A DNA stretch of 49,417 nucleotides from Phoronis australis (GCA_002633005.1 NMRA01000303.1:134438-183854), one strand, 5' to 3'. Shown: positions 39,300 through 49,417, numbered from the stretch's first letter. Numbers and translations are program-made. The notes: generated by a model from the letters alone, not told the origin.

Positions 39300-39498
39300 A
39301 GAAATCTGTCAAAATGTGTATAGTTTATTTTGTACACTATTTTTGTAGTTTCTTAAAGTCTAAGGTATATTCCATGATTTTCATGTCCCAGCTGTAACTA
39401 GGCAGCAAGTGAAAGGGTCACAACTGAAAATTTGTGAGCAAAACTCAGACTGTTCTAATAGTTTAACATCCCTCACATCTTTTGAGTCACAACCCCAC
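39300..39498 (-). other. ATIC: Probable ATIC 3' UTR with poly(A) signal
   Basis: The first minus-strand AATAAA past the stop is at 39324-39329, about 170 nt downstream. A further one lies at 37530-37535. Which is used is unknown. Confidence 0.45.
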
Positions 39499-39618
39499 CT
39501 AGTGATGAAACAGTCTCAAGTTGGTGTGGGCCATGACAATGTCGTAGTCATTGCAGGCCTCAATGACTAGCTGGTCATTATTGGATCCTGCAGGGGATCC
39601 AATGAAAGACACACCACT
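39499..39618 (-). CDS. ATIC: ATIC terminal exon ([11 protein letters not shown] ... RLFHH stop)
   Basis: Acceptor atttcAG. Encodes 39 residues ending [10 protein letters not shown] and TAG, the same C terminus as vertebrate ATIC. Confidence 0.95.
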   Translation of the reverse strand, partial: SGVSFIGSPAGSNNDQLVIEACNDYDIVMAHTNLRLFHH

Positions 39619-42600
39619 CTGAAATGAAAGTAATGCTGATAACTATCATATTCAAAATAATGATGGCAATAATGAATATAGTATCAATAAATCTAGCAAT
39701 GAAATGATTAGCAGCCAAACCAAGTTACAATCCGCCTGCATAATAGCAACAGCGTATTAATTTCCTACACCTTTCACCTTCCAGTAACTTTGATCACGAG
39801 GCTAAAAGTCAACAGGCTATAAAAGACTTGGTTCATAAAACAGTCACTGTAGTTCCAGAATTGACACCTCATAACTACATGTCTTCAAAAGCAAGCTTGT
39901 TAACGTCAGTGACTTAACGACAGGTATAAATTAGATTTAAAAAATAACTAAAATTTAATAATTTGCCTCACATCTGCAATTTCTTGAAAAAGGAAAAGTC
40001 CAAAGAATATTTGTCTCCAAAGTTCTGTTCTTGACATCTTGACACAATTTCCAAAGCACATGATATACCAAAATGCTAAGCCACATACACGTAATTTTCA
40101 TTCGTAAGTCATTCACCAACTTAACTTCAATCATGAAAGGGGAAGCCCGATATGCACATTTATATACCGGTAGTTAGGAAATATTTTATTGGTCAGAGCT
40201 TGCGCTGACATAAGGGTATTTTTGTCATTTCCTGGATTTTTCTCAGACCTCTATATAAATCTCTAGGTTTTCTGCTACGATCTTTGCCAGTTTGGTAATT
40301 TAAATCCCCCAATAACTTTAAAAGCATTTTTTACTTTCAGCCGATTTTTTGAAGAGAAATGAATGCTCAAAATCTGTATACTTAAAGCCTATCTTCAATG
40401 GTAACACCTGTAAATTTGGATCTTACAGTATGTTAAGAGCATCGCTATGAGCCCACTATTGCCATGCTTTGCTAAGACTAACTGGTTAGCTCAATACATA
40501 TAAAATAACAAAATTCCATTGAAGTTAGGCGTTAAAACCTGTTTGTACACACTAAAAGATCATACAATACACTGTCAGGTAAATTTGTAGATGTTGGCGA
40601 CCCAAAAAATCAAATTAACGTTTTTGTTAAACTATTTCATGCCAGGTGACAGGCAGTCCTGGTAAAAAGAAATCTAGACCTAAGGAGCGAATATAAATAG
40701 AAGATTATTCATCGTGAACATTGTTGTATGATCAACAAATTTTATCTAGAGATTGTGATCGTAATCGAATCTAAAATATTCAAAACTAACCTGTCTGGCA
40801 CGGTCGATATTATCTCGGAATGGAAAGAATGCATCTGAGCTGAGAGCAACTCCAGTCATCTGTTTTAACCAGTTTTCCCTTTCAATCTGGAAACAAACAT
40901 CATGCCAGACGTTTTATATGGTGAGACGCTATGGTTGTCATTTCAGTTTTACATGAAGTAAACAGTTTCATTCACAGAGCGACAAGTCAATACAACAAAT
41001 AGAGACACTGTTGTCTGACTAGATCTAAATTACGATGCACTGCCATAGGAAAGAAGTCCCAAAATTCTTTTAACTCTTTGAACTTTTGAAAATGAACATG
41101 AAAATTTTTTAATCAAAATCATTTCATGAAACTCGCTTTGTCTAGAGCTATGTTTTCCAAAATATTTTCAAGTTAAGTATCAATTATCTCGGCAGATTCC
41201 TTTTCTTATTAATTAGAACTAGCACAAGCTTCGTGTACCATTTTTTGCTAGCAGGGGAGCTTTTCCTCCGTACAAAAAGACAAGAAACCCGTGCAAGCTC
41301 TTAATTCCAAGTTACATAATACTTGCAGCTCAAATGATAATAATGATAATTAGAACGGCATGTTATGCTTAAAAATATATTGTGCACTGTTGTTCATATA
41401 AAACAGACGACCCTATTCGCTTGTTTAGAATGACGTCATTTTGACGTTGTTGTGCCTGTCAAATAAAATTAAAATACCAAAATTTAAATTCAAAGAATAA
41501 TAATTAGGCCACATTTACGTAGCTCAGTAAGTTACACAGCACTTCGAAAAATATTATGTGGGTCTGGAATCTTTGTACTCAAAACAAACTTGAAATCATT
41601 TCTGGCGATTTCTCTGCTACTTTAGTGCAAACTCAAGATAAGTAGTAATTAGACTGTGTTCGAATACATTATAGTTTACGCACATGAGTTTCTAGTTTGC
41701 ACTTAATGACCCTAATTCGTGTTACAAATTCGAGTAAAAACTCGAAATTTCGAGTTCAAAGTCAAACTTTTAGCCTTAATGTTGGGTTTACCAACTGCAA
41801 ACTAGGACTAAAAAATCCTCCACTTATGTACTCGAGCATACAATAATGGACATTTATCTTGACTTCGCACAAAAGTAGAGTAGAAAATGCCAAACATAAT
41901 TTCGAGTTCCATTTCGAGTAAAAAAGATTACACTTTGGGCCCAAGTCATGTTATAATAGTGGCACATACATCACCCAAATAGTCACTTAAAGCATAACTA
42001 GTGGGCGCCAAGCTGGTTTGTTTGGAGCAAAGATGAATAGTAGTCGACATGGCAATTGGTTAAAATCCACACCATACTGTTTGAGGAGAAACGCGGATAA
42101 GTGTTCTGTCAAAAAATCAAACTTGTCGCTGAATAATGTTGCAGCGCTAGTTGGAACCGCCCGAAAATAGGACAAGAGTAGAAGCCCGTAATTAAAAGCT
42201 TCATAACAAAGCCATACAGCACTGAATCAGAAAAGCCAAGTCAAACTGCATAACAGAATGAGGAACAACTTCATGACAGTAAGTAACAGCTTATTATTTA
42301 AAATGACTTAATATTCTTATGGAAATGACTTAGGCAAAAAACTGAATTTCGCACCTCAAAAGTGAGACTCCCCATATTAATATAGGTTGCCACGCTCTCT
42401 GTCCACCTTACGTCGGGGTTTATACAGATTGGCCTCGCTTTCCGTTCAACTTCACGTGGGCCCCTACATTAACTTAATAGGTGGCCCCATTTGTGAGGCC
42501 CAAAATTCAATTTCTTGCCTATGTCATTTTAATAAGTCATCTTAAATAATAAGCTGTTAAGTATAATGCCAGCTTCGTGAAATGGGATCATGAATAGTGC

Positions 42601-45600
42601 TAAGACAAAAAGTAAACTGCTTGACATACACAACCATAATACTGACAGAAACAAATGCACCGCCATTATCCCAATGTTGCACTAAAAGCCCGAATGGTGA
42701 CTTACACACGACATAGAAAGTTGCATCCTCATTATAAATTCAAAATTATTCCCTCGACCTTTCCTCTACATAACCTTTGACCTCTGGCCTCATCCTCACC
42801 TCAGTCAGCTGCTCTGGTGGTTGGTCCAGCATGCTCGCCCAGGTGGACATCTTCGTGTCTTTACCCACTGTTCCATTAACATAGATGTCGATCACGTTGG
42901 ACATCTCAGCACGTTTGACGCCAGGCTTAAACTTCATACCAAGCACTTTGGGGTGCTGCCTCAGCCACCTACAAACATGGAATGACTGATAACTTGTCTG
43001 AATGTGACTCAAATTTACTGTCTAGTTCACACGTACACAGATTTAGGTGTGCTCGTCATTCTGTGTCCATCAATGGTAAATTTTGGGTCAGACAATGGCA
43101 TAATCAGTGTATTCACTGAAGTGGTCACCCAGTCTTTTAAAGAAGTTTAAATAAAGTAAATAAATAATCCAAAATTACTGTATTCGACTATTTAAACATA
43201 CTGAAACAAGTATAAAGAACTGTTACTTCAAAATAAAAATTAAAGAATACAAGTAAATTCAAATAAGAGTTGCAACATGTCAAAAGTGGGAAATACCAAA
43301 AATGGGATGGTGCTTTTGGTATGATCATATTTTGTGGAGCAGGATCTTACATTATTAGCAGTCATAAGAACAGGAGAGGCTCTAAATGAAAATGCAACAT
43401 AAAATACGTTGTTGACAAGCTAAAAATGTTAAAATAAGCATGTTTAGTTTCTCATAAAAGCTCAGTTTTGTCTGACACTTGATAACACTTAAGTTTGAGA
43501 AATCATGAAAACCGTGGGAAATTATAATATTGAGGCTTCAAAAATAAGTTGTTTCTTGGAAAAGAAATTGCCAGTCAAATAACTGAAATATAATATTTGC
43601 AGGCGGTATGGTAGCCACTGCATAAGACATGCAGGCTGTTCCTGTGGGTCCATTGTACTGATCACCTGGAACCATTTTTATGCTTTATCAGTACATAGTT
43701 AAAACCGAGCTGAGGAACTACAGACCTGACTAAAGGTCTAGCCGTGTGCACCAGTGGAACTTGAGCCCATGACTTTGAGTTAAGGAAGTGGACAGTCATT
43801 CCACTAGGTCATGCTGCCCCCTATCAAAATAATTCATAATACAACATTCCTATGTCTGAGTAATTATCCATCACTACCTACCAATTGTTTGCCTTGTCAC
43901 CAGCCAGCCGGGTGCAGTGAATGCGGGACTGTTGCCCCGCTCCTATGCCTATCACCTGTCCATCACGAGCGTAGCAGACGGAGTTGGACTGAGTATACTT
44001 GAGAGCAATGGTAGCCACGATGAGGTCACGCACAGCTTCCTTGGGTAACTGATGAATGCAAACAGCAAATGAAAAATTATACAGACTACTGTCTTACAAA
44101 AGTGAATGCCTAATTTTCAAAACAAATAGAATTAAAACACATCAAAGCAACATGCAGTGTCAGTACTAAAAGCTAAGGTGCTGCTTCAGGAGTTGAGTTG
44201 GAATCCTTGCTTTAGAGATTTATTTATTTATTATTGTGATATTTAAAATGAGGGTGGCCTCTTCAGTGATAGCACTGGGCTAAAAGAGAGATAGCCTTCC
44301 TAACTGCACTGGTAACACCACGCACCGAATGAACTTCTTTCAATGGTTCATTAAGAAAATTCATTCTGCAAACTTGATTTATTCTAGTTGAAAGCGTCGT
44401 GATCTTGGTTTGTCATACCTAACACTGCATGGGACTTTAACCTTTAATATCTCTGTAATTTGGCCATTTATGCAATAGGAGACTTTCATAAATCAATGGG
44501 TACTGATCTTGTGGGACCAGCACCTCATGGCGCACCCTAGCTGTATCACAAGGTACTTCTCTGTAAATTAAATGTGATACTTAGATGCAGGTCAGTCAGC
44601 TTCAAGCACAGCTGCACTGGTATAGATTTGTGAACATTATAACAGGGAACGCGCCCGTACACAAGAACCATGCAAAGTCCTGATATGCTCCTATCATGTG
44701 CATCATACTAAAACTAGAATTACCATTAGGGGTCACTGCAGCAGTCATGCTCACCTTGATAGCAGATGGGAAGAACAAAACTAAAACTACTAAAACAGCC
44801 AATAGGGGGCACAGCGTAAGTTGGAAATGTCTGAAAAAAGGCAAGTGCTGCGTTCTCAAGAATAAAATCGTATCTGCCAAATGTCAAATAGATTATTTAT
44901 CAAACTGACAGATGACGATTCAATGGCAAAACAATAATACCACTGCTGGGGGAGGTAGCAGCACTCAAAACTGTTTAGAAGTATACGACTCCCAGCTTTC
45001 TGTCAACACAAAGACCTGTGCTGACTTTTGTAGCAATTCACCTAACCGTTTGACATCACAATATTGAAACTCTCGGTAAGGAGGCACACAACATGTTGGA
45101 GCTGTATGATAATGGGTAATGTATTCTTCAAATGGAAACAAATCCCAAATTTCATATCAGAATACCAAAACTGCCACTAGGAAAGAGGCACACCAGAACT
45201 AGAATTACCACTAGGGGTCACTGCTGCAGTCATGCTCACCTTGACAGAAAGTCATCTGCCATGGCACAGCAGTAGCTGGCTCCACCAGAAAATTATTATA
45301 TGTTATTATATATTATTATATATTATTATATATTATTATATATTATTATATATTATTATATATATTATTATATATTATTATATATTATTATATATTATTA
45401 TATATTATTATATGTTATTATATATTATTCCAAATCAGCCAAGTTTCATAAAGATCCAGTGAGTAACTTGGTGTGTCGCGAATTTTACACAACATAAGAG
45501 CACGTGACACGAAAATAGGGTCACAATTTANGGCGGTCGTGAAGAACAGCAAGGCCGTACCTGCATGAATGAAGTCAATTTTGAGATCCGAAATATGTGA

Positions 45601-47958
45601 GCATTTAACGCTGCAGGTAAGAGCATAATCTAAACATTTTCTCGATGATCTAAAAAATCTATTTTGGCGCGTTAAAATGGCGGGGAAATTTTGCGACCTG
45701 GCATTTACGAATGCGAGCTGGATTTTGAAAATGCGACCTGGGATTTTGGCTAGGTCGCAAAATGCGACCTGGCGATTTTAATAGCGTCGAGCCCTGATTT
45801 AAATTGAACACGGAACGCAAATCCGCGACGTGGTAAATATAGAGGCACAAGAAAAAAATTTAGTTAACATTTCCACCAGATGGGGCAGTTAGCATTAGTT
45901 GGATCAATGCCAAAGTAATAGTCGCCAGTAAACAGCTTGATGGGAACACACTTGTCAAATCTGATTAAGATCCTGTAAGGGGTTCAGGAGATACAGCAGT
46001 CGATGCTGCATGCCGGCCAGATGCAAGTGACGCTGATATGCCACATAAAAAATTGCGATCGGCATGGAACAAACAACAGGTGCAGTAAAAGTGTTCCAAG
46101 GAACTGACAGCTGAACACCATTAGGTAATTATTCCCCATTTAAGTGGCGCCAGCATTATAGTGTTCGCGATTCAAATAGTATGCACAGAAACAGGTCCAT
46201 TTCCTCTTTAACAAACCCACACAACAAACTGCTGACGGAAACGTGGACTCTAGTCTCAAATTCAAACTGGATATCACTTAGTGTTCACTTAGTGTTCACT
46301 TAGTGTTCACTTAGTGTTCACTTAGTGTTCACTTAGTGTTCACTTAGTGTTCACTTAGTGTTCACTTAGTGTTCACTTAGTGTTCACTTAGTGTTCACTT
46401 AGTGTTCACTTAGTGTTCACTTAGTCTCCCACTCACTTTAGTATTCTTCGTCACCACATTGCTGAACAACTCTTCATTGATGACGGCATTGTTTCTCCTC
46501 TGCGCCATCTGTAGGCCGTATAAAGTCCTAATCTCCATCTCCGGAGGCTCGTACTCGGGATCCATCTAAGACAAAAAGCGCACGCCTCGCGTTATATAAC
46601 GTACAGTTCGCTATCGCAAACTTGATAGTTGGCGAATTTGACTTGATCTATTTCTGTATGTCACTGTTTATGGGGCTTAAGCCGATCGGTTGTTTTGTGA
46701 CACTCGTGTTGTTGCATGTCAGACGCTCATGCACATACGATGCAACAACCACCTGTTGAATTTTACTGCGTCACTTGATGATGATAGAGTATTTTGTGCG
46801 CACACATGGCTCTGATGGTGCAATGAGCTGCCAGTCATTAACTTTTAGATCAATGAATTAATGAAAGAAGATTAAAGACAAATAAATGTCAATTCTAACT
46901 AAATGTAGATGCTCTAACGATAACATACCTGTAGGATGCAATACTTCCCGCCTTTTTTGCGTGACAACACTGCAAGGGCCTCCTCGCTGTACGAGGGTGC
47001 CACAATACCATCTGATACCTACAATTGTGAATCGACCAGAGTTAGTTATCAAAATTACAGCAGGGCCCGGGGTCTAATATTTTTACTCGAAATCGAACTC
47101 AAAATTATTTTTGGCATTTTCTATAATTCCACTTTTGAGTGAACTCAAGTTAAGTGTCTGTTATTCGATGCTCGAGTACATAATGGCTTGTGTTAATAAC
47201 CATCTTATCCTACTTTGTACTTGATTACCTGGTATTAAGCCTAAACAAATTCGAGCCTGAACTTGAAATTTCGACTTCAAATTCGAGTGCAAGGATTAGG
47301 TCCCAGGCAGAAATGTGTCCATTTTTTCTCATTTTTTTGGAATCGGTCATCCAAATTACCTATCAATTGTCCTCAAAACATAACACAGATTCCGTCTAAT
47401 CCACAGGGTGGCAATGAGGTGCTCAAATTTCTGGAGGACAAGGCTGGCCAACCACTCACCTACTGTATGCACCTGTACCCCACTTCTAAATGCCCATATG
47501 CCACCGGAACTGACAAAAAATATTGAACTGTCCTGCAGGTCACAAATTCCCGTCCGACCACAATTTGCAGACAGATTTCCAGTCTTAAAACATAAGGTGT
47601 GATTATTATGCAACAACCAATGATAGAACACAAAATTTAACACTAAACTGTGTCCTAAATGTAACTCCCAAATTCGAACAACATGAGGTTAATAATTGTC
47701 ACTTGGTCTATCTAATTGCAACTTCCAGGTGGAAAAAAACACCTGAAAGTGAGTCATGACTCACTTCTCTCGAGATGATTTTCGCTGTGGCCAAGTCACA
47801 CTCCTCCGAGATGGCGATGAAATCGCCAAATGAGGACATCCTGTCGCCACCACGTGCTCTAGCATAGGCACAGGCCAGGGGAGTTAACTCCTCACTCAGG
47901 TCGTCGACCATGCACAACTTTCTCTGTTCTTTAGACAGAGGCACGCCCACAGCAGCTC
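39499..47958 (-). CDS. ATIC: ATIC (bifunctional purine biosynthesis protein PurH), 3' seven exons, 5' part outside window
   Basis: ATIC performs the last two steps of de novo IMP synthesis in the cytosol: AICAR formyl transfer from 10-formyl-THF, then IMP cyclisation. This window holds exons for the last 320 residues, all within the AICAR transformylase domain (human total 592). Landmarks are [104 protein letters not shown] and the C-terminal [10 protein letters not shown]. The exon with the catalytic KHxSPAG loop and the IMP cyclohydrolase domain must lie to the right of 49417. Frame is open across all seven exons (965 nt including TAG). The gene converges with ALIX. Confidence 0.96.
39619..40790 (-). 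other. ATIC: ATIC last intron
   Basis: Reads GTTAGT...CAG on the minus strand. No repeat recognised. Confidence 0.75.
40791..40886 (-). CDS. ATIC: ATIC exon ([10 protein letters not shown] ... DNIDRARQ)
   Basis: 32 whole codons between tttccAG and GACAG|GTTAGT. Contains [11 protein letters not shown], a conserved transformylase segment. Confidence 0.95.
41557..41942. mobile_element. MITE family A copy 2, in ATIC intron
   Basis: Colinear with 5885-6284, sharing 'gaatacattatagttta', 'attcgagtaaaaactcgaaa' and 'atttcgagttccatttcgag'. The left end is eroded (gtgggtctggaatct); the right end keeps GGGCCC. More decayed than copy 1. Confidence 0.82.
42284..42559. mobile_element. 276-bp foldback element in ATIC intron
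   Basis: The left arm begins taacagcttattatttaaaa and the right arm ends in its near-perfect complement. Arms pair for about 60 bp, including aatgac.taggcaa.aa.tgaattt. The centre is GC-richer, with 'cacgtgggcccc'. Confidence 0.8.
42800..42968 (-). CDS. ATIC: ATIC exon ([10 protein letters not shown] ... PPEQLTE)
   Basis: Acceptor tgtttgtAG; encodes [19 protein letters not shown] and VNGTVGKD. The donor CTGAG|GTGAGG is preferred over open-frame read-through because the next exon continues the homology. Confidence 0.94.
42969..43881 (-). other. ATIC: ATIC intron with SINE-like insert
   Basis: GTAGGT...AG on the minus strand. AT-rich except for the tRNA-like segment at 43741-43823. Confidence 0.6.
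43741..43823 (-). repeat. tRNA-like SINE sequence, minus strand
   Basis: On the minus strand GGGGGCAGCATGACCTAGTGG (A-box-like TGACCTAGTGG) is followed by GGGCTCAAGTTCC (B-box-like) at tRNA spacing. Stem pairing is poor, so it is not a working tRNA. Confidence 0.5.
43882..44048 (-). CDS. ATIC: ATIC exon ([10 protein letters not shown] ... GDKANN)
   Basis: Acceptor ttcatcAG. Encodes the strongly conserved [13 protein letters not shown] and [18 protein letters not shown] motifs and ends in a split Trp codon TG|G before GTAGGT. Confidence 0.95.
44711..44759. repeat. Dispersed direct repeat, copy 1
   Basis: About 48 bp (aactagaattaccattaggg, then gtcactgcagcagtcatgctcacc in two parts) recurring at 45197-45245 with few changes. 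Flanks also share phrases, so this may be a decayed long tandem array. Confidence 0.8.
45197..45245. repeat. Dispersed direct repeat, copy 2
   Basis: Second copy of the 44711-44759 unit, about 486 bp away in the same orientation. Confidence 0.8.
45291..45429. repeat. 10-bp AT-rich tandem array (TATTATTATA)n
   Basis: About 14 units of TATTATTATA, with two TGTTATTATA variants near the ends. It is nearly pure A/T and self-complementary. Confidence 0.95.
45665..45796 (-). mobile_element. hAT-like terminus with GCGACCTGG repeats
   Basis: On the minus strand it starts CAGGGCTCGACGC (45796 leftward), then carries GCGACCT/AGGTCGC motifs in both orientations. The end resembles CAGGGCTCAACAC at 48518. 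Related decayed sequence lies at 3820-3896. The far end is not defined. Confidence 0.5.
46276..46425 (-). repeat. Donor-side 11-bp minisatellite, ATIC intron
   Basis: About 13.5 perfect units of TAAGTGAACAC (minus strand) start about 11 nt inside the intron. Each unit has ACTAA|GTGA, close to the exon end ACTAAA|GTGAGT. Little unit divergence suggests recent expansion. Confidence 0.95.
46437..46565 (-). CDS. ATIC: ATIC exon ([10 protein letters not shown] ... [10 protein letters not shown])
   Basis: 43 whole codons with acceptor tcttAG and donor [29 protein letters not shown] is the conserved segment after the domain's first half. An 11-bp minisatellite starts about 11 nt inside the following intron. 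Confidence 0.95.
46566..46928 (-). other. ATIC: ATIC intron, no element recognised
   Basis: GTATGT...TTAG on the minus strand, 363 nt. Confidence 0.8.
46929..47018 (-). CDS. ATIC: ATIC exon ([10 protein letters not shown] ... KYCILQ)
   Basis: Acceptor acaattgtAG and donor CTACAG|GTATGT; 30 whole codons. Matches human VSDGIIAPGYEEEAL and the NYCVLQ segment. Confidence 0.94.
47063..47304. mobile_element. MITE family A copy 3, shortened, in ATIC intron
   Basis: Begins GGGCCCGGGGTCTAATA and ends GGATTAGGTCCC, the inverted terminus. The interior has ctcgaaatcgaactc, ctcgagtac and aattcgag motifs of the family. About 240 bp, so shorter than the 400-bp copy. Confidence 0.72.
47765..47958 (-). CDS. 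ATIC: ATIC exon (AAVGVPLS ... AKIISRE)
   Basis: Acceptor ttgtacAG, then GA completing a Gly codon. Encodes 64 residues including the conserved [16 protein letters not shown], and ends GAGAA|GTGAGT. It directly follows the missing KHVSPAG exon. Confidence 0.95.
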
Positions 47959-48517
47959 CTGTACAAAAACATTGAGAAAAACACTACAAGACTATTTTTA
48001 AAGTTTAACTGTCTCATTTCCTTGCAGCCCCAAGCAACCGTGTATATTTGAGATGCTTTCTGTTAGATTCATACTACAAAACTCACTGCGAACACACCGT
48101 GTTTCGTGGATTTTCTTTTAACAGACTAAACTCCTTCACCAGAATAGCAGTCGGGTAGTCAATTGGCTAATCCAGGATAAACCTTGAAGGACTTCTAATA
48201 CGAAAATCAATTTCCCCAATTTCCATCACAAAGAAAGAAAAAACTTGAGGCCATAGCTCATAGAGAATAGCCAATTCAGTACTTCTTGAAAAAGAAAAGT
48301 GTTTGTTTTTAATCGCTTTCGTTTTTAGCTATGGTCCACCCTTGGTCATGAGTTCAATTCAACACCTTGACGATGTATTGTCTACAGGACCGTCTGCATA
48401 CTTTCTTCCCAGTTCTCAGTGAAAGCACCACAACTTCATAAATGCTGGTCCTGATCTTAATGAGCAGAAAAATTAACTACCACCAGGCAACAAATTAGCT
48501 GTCAGTTTTAAGTCATA
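47959..48517 (-). other. ATIC: ATIC intron, right part
   Basis: No ATIC exon is present; the intron continues past the window edge. Confidence 0.6.
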
Positions 48518-49417
48518 CAGGGCTCAACACTAACGGTTGCCCGATTGCCCGTGTACATGTAGATTTTGCGTCGGGCAAGTGGAATTTGAAAAGTACTTGC
48601 CCGATGGGCAACTTAAAAAGCTGGCCGCATAGGCAAGTAGATCCTAAGATTGTCTGCTCGACATTTGCTCCAAAGTAACGAGACCCCGACACAAGTCTAA
48701 AAACCATCGAAAAAGCCCCTGTGGCCGTCAAAGAAACTCCCATCTTCGAATGAAAATAGAACGAGTGTGATGCAGCGTGCACAGATGATGCCCGCGGTCA
48801 AATCCTTTCGATTCTCTGAACGTGCTCTGCAGTTTCTGAATAAGTTGTCACGTGATACTACTGATCGTCTGCACTCTGGCAAAACGTCCAAACAAGGAAG
48901 CCGTCCAGGCCTGAACGGCATTGGCATAGTAGCTAAAAAACGAGTTCAGGAAGAATCAAAGCAACAATATGAAACAAAAAAAGTGCGGGGATGGGTTCCG
49001 TCATGGGAAATTAGGTTTCCTGGCCTGTGAAACAGTGAACAAGGGATGACGTGTGATTTTTGCCAGCATTTACCCACTGTACAGCTGGAAGCGGTACTGC
49101 ATTCGTCGGCGGATGTAAGTCATACAGATAAGCGCAAAAGCTAACAAGAGCAACGCAGAGCGTTGAAATGCGCCCACAATTGCACCGCATAAGGTATCCC
49201 TCTAGGGTTGTTTAGTGGTACCATAAAGTGGCCAGTAGAGGGCATATATGTAGTACGTTGTACTTAGCAAAATGGAAAGGCATGGTCATTGTCTCCTCAA
49301 TAGGCTAGGGGCAAAATGTGAGTAATCTTCATAATACAAGCACATCCTATACACCAGTTGCTTAAAGCACCACAGAAACATAGAATTAAAAACAAATTTA
49401 CCAACATACGAGATTAG
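48518..49417 (+). mobile_element. hAT-like element entering at the right edge
   Basis: Starts CAGGGCTCAACACTAACGG, a CAGGG-type terminus, followed by TTGCCCG and its complement several times (48537-48640). The coding start of a zinc-finger/hAT-type protein follows. The far end is outside the window. Confidence 0.62.
48767..49129 (+). pseudogene. N-terminal fragment of a ZNF862-like hAT-derived protein
   Basis: Reads VKSFRFSERALQFLNKL, then EESKQQYETKKVRGWVPSW, EIRFPGL, a TGA (49028-49030), and in the same frame NSEQGMTCDFCQHLP. S.RF...ALrFL, EESKk.Ye.Kk.R.w..sW...FPgl and gMtC..C recall the N terminus of invertebrate ZNF862-like hAT transposase relatives. The stop and later loss of frame make it a pseudogene. 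Confidence 0.6.

Larger units (their letters stand above)
44049..46436 (-). other. ATIC: ATIC intron rich in repeats
   Basis: 2.4-kb intron carrying the AACTAGAATTACCA direct repeats, the 10-bp AT array, a hAT-like terminus and the donor-side 11-bp array, each listed separately. One ambiguous base (n) lies at about 45531. Confidence 0.8.

Noticed and set aside
42746-42799. Read-through extension of the ATIC exon ([17 protein letters not shown])
   Set aside because: The open frame continues past a good donor (CTGAG|GTGAGG), but the next exon at 40791-40886 continues the ATIC homology, so this is intron.
45232-45497. ORFs rich in Tyr-Ile-Leu
   Set aside because: Produced by the 10-bp AT-rich tandem array.
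30-49400. CRISPR arrays, bacterial operons, rRNA genes
   Set aside because: None seen. Spliced metazoan genes rule out a prokaryotic source, and the tandem arrays lack unique spacers.

Overview
This is animal nuclear DNA, made of long introns, conserved coding exons with GT/AG junctions, and many decayed or non-autonomous transposons. Both host genes are clearly metazoan. Minisatellites that begin at intron donor sites, and the diversity of DNA transposons, make an invertebrate deuterostome likely. My best guess is a lancelet (Branchiostoma), because I recall donor-site minisatellites being described in amphioxus introns. That is inference, not a database result.

Layout. 1-9068 is intergenic or upstream DNA with no convincing host gene. 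It holds a tRNA-like SINE head, a Penelope-like GIY-YIG endonuclease remnant, a 386-bp foldback element and a 400-bp MITE. 9069-35482 (+) is a complete ALIX/PDCD6IP gene. I joined 17 coding exons by splice phase and homology; they give 2682 nt, or 893 aa plus stop. Its introns hold the terminally inverted element at 11.6-13.1 kb and a partial copy at 22.4-22.9 kb, a piggyBac-like element (20.7-21.4 kb), a hAT-like non-autonomous element (23.1-23.6 kb), a Kolobok-like element with TTAA duplications (25.0-26.7 kb) and a 1.9-kb element with a broken THAP domain (32.4-34.3 kb). A 188-bp relative of the last one lies in the ALIX 3' UTR. 39499-47958 (-) is the 3' part of ATIC (purH). Seven exons encode the last 320 residues of the AICAR transformylase domain; the 5' exons lie beyond the right edge. 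ALIX and ATIC converge tail to tail. A hAT-like element with a recognisable but broken N-terminal coding region enters at the right edge (48518 onward).

The two host genes have unrelated jobs: ESCRT-linked membrane remodelling and de novo purine synthesis. The most striking pattern is shared by both. At least four introns (ALIX introns 3, 9 and 13; the ATIC intron below 46437) have a minisatellite starting at, or within about 20 nt of, the 5' splice site, with units that resemble the exon-end/donor sequence. The arrays therefore carry series of donor-like sites. Other points of note are a PSAP motif created across the ALIX exon 15/16 junction, three copies of one TIR-bearing MITE, and several long-armed foldback elements.
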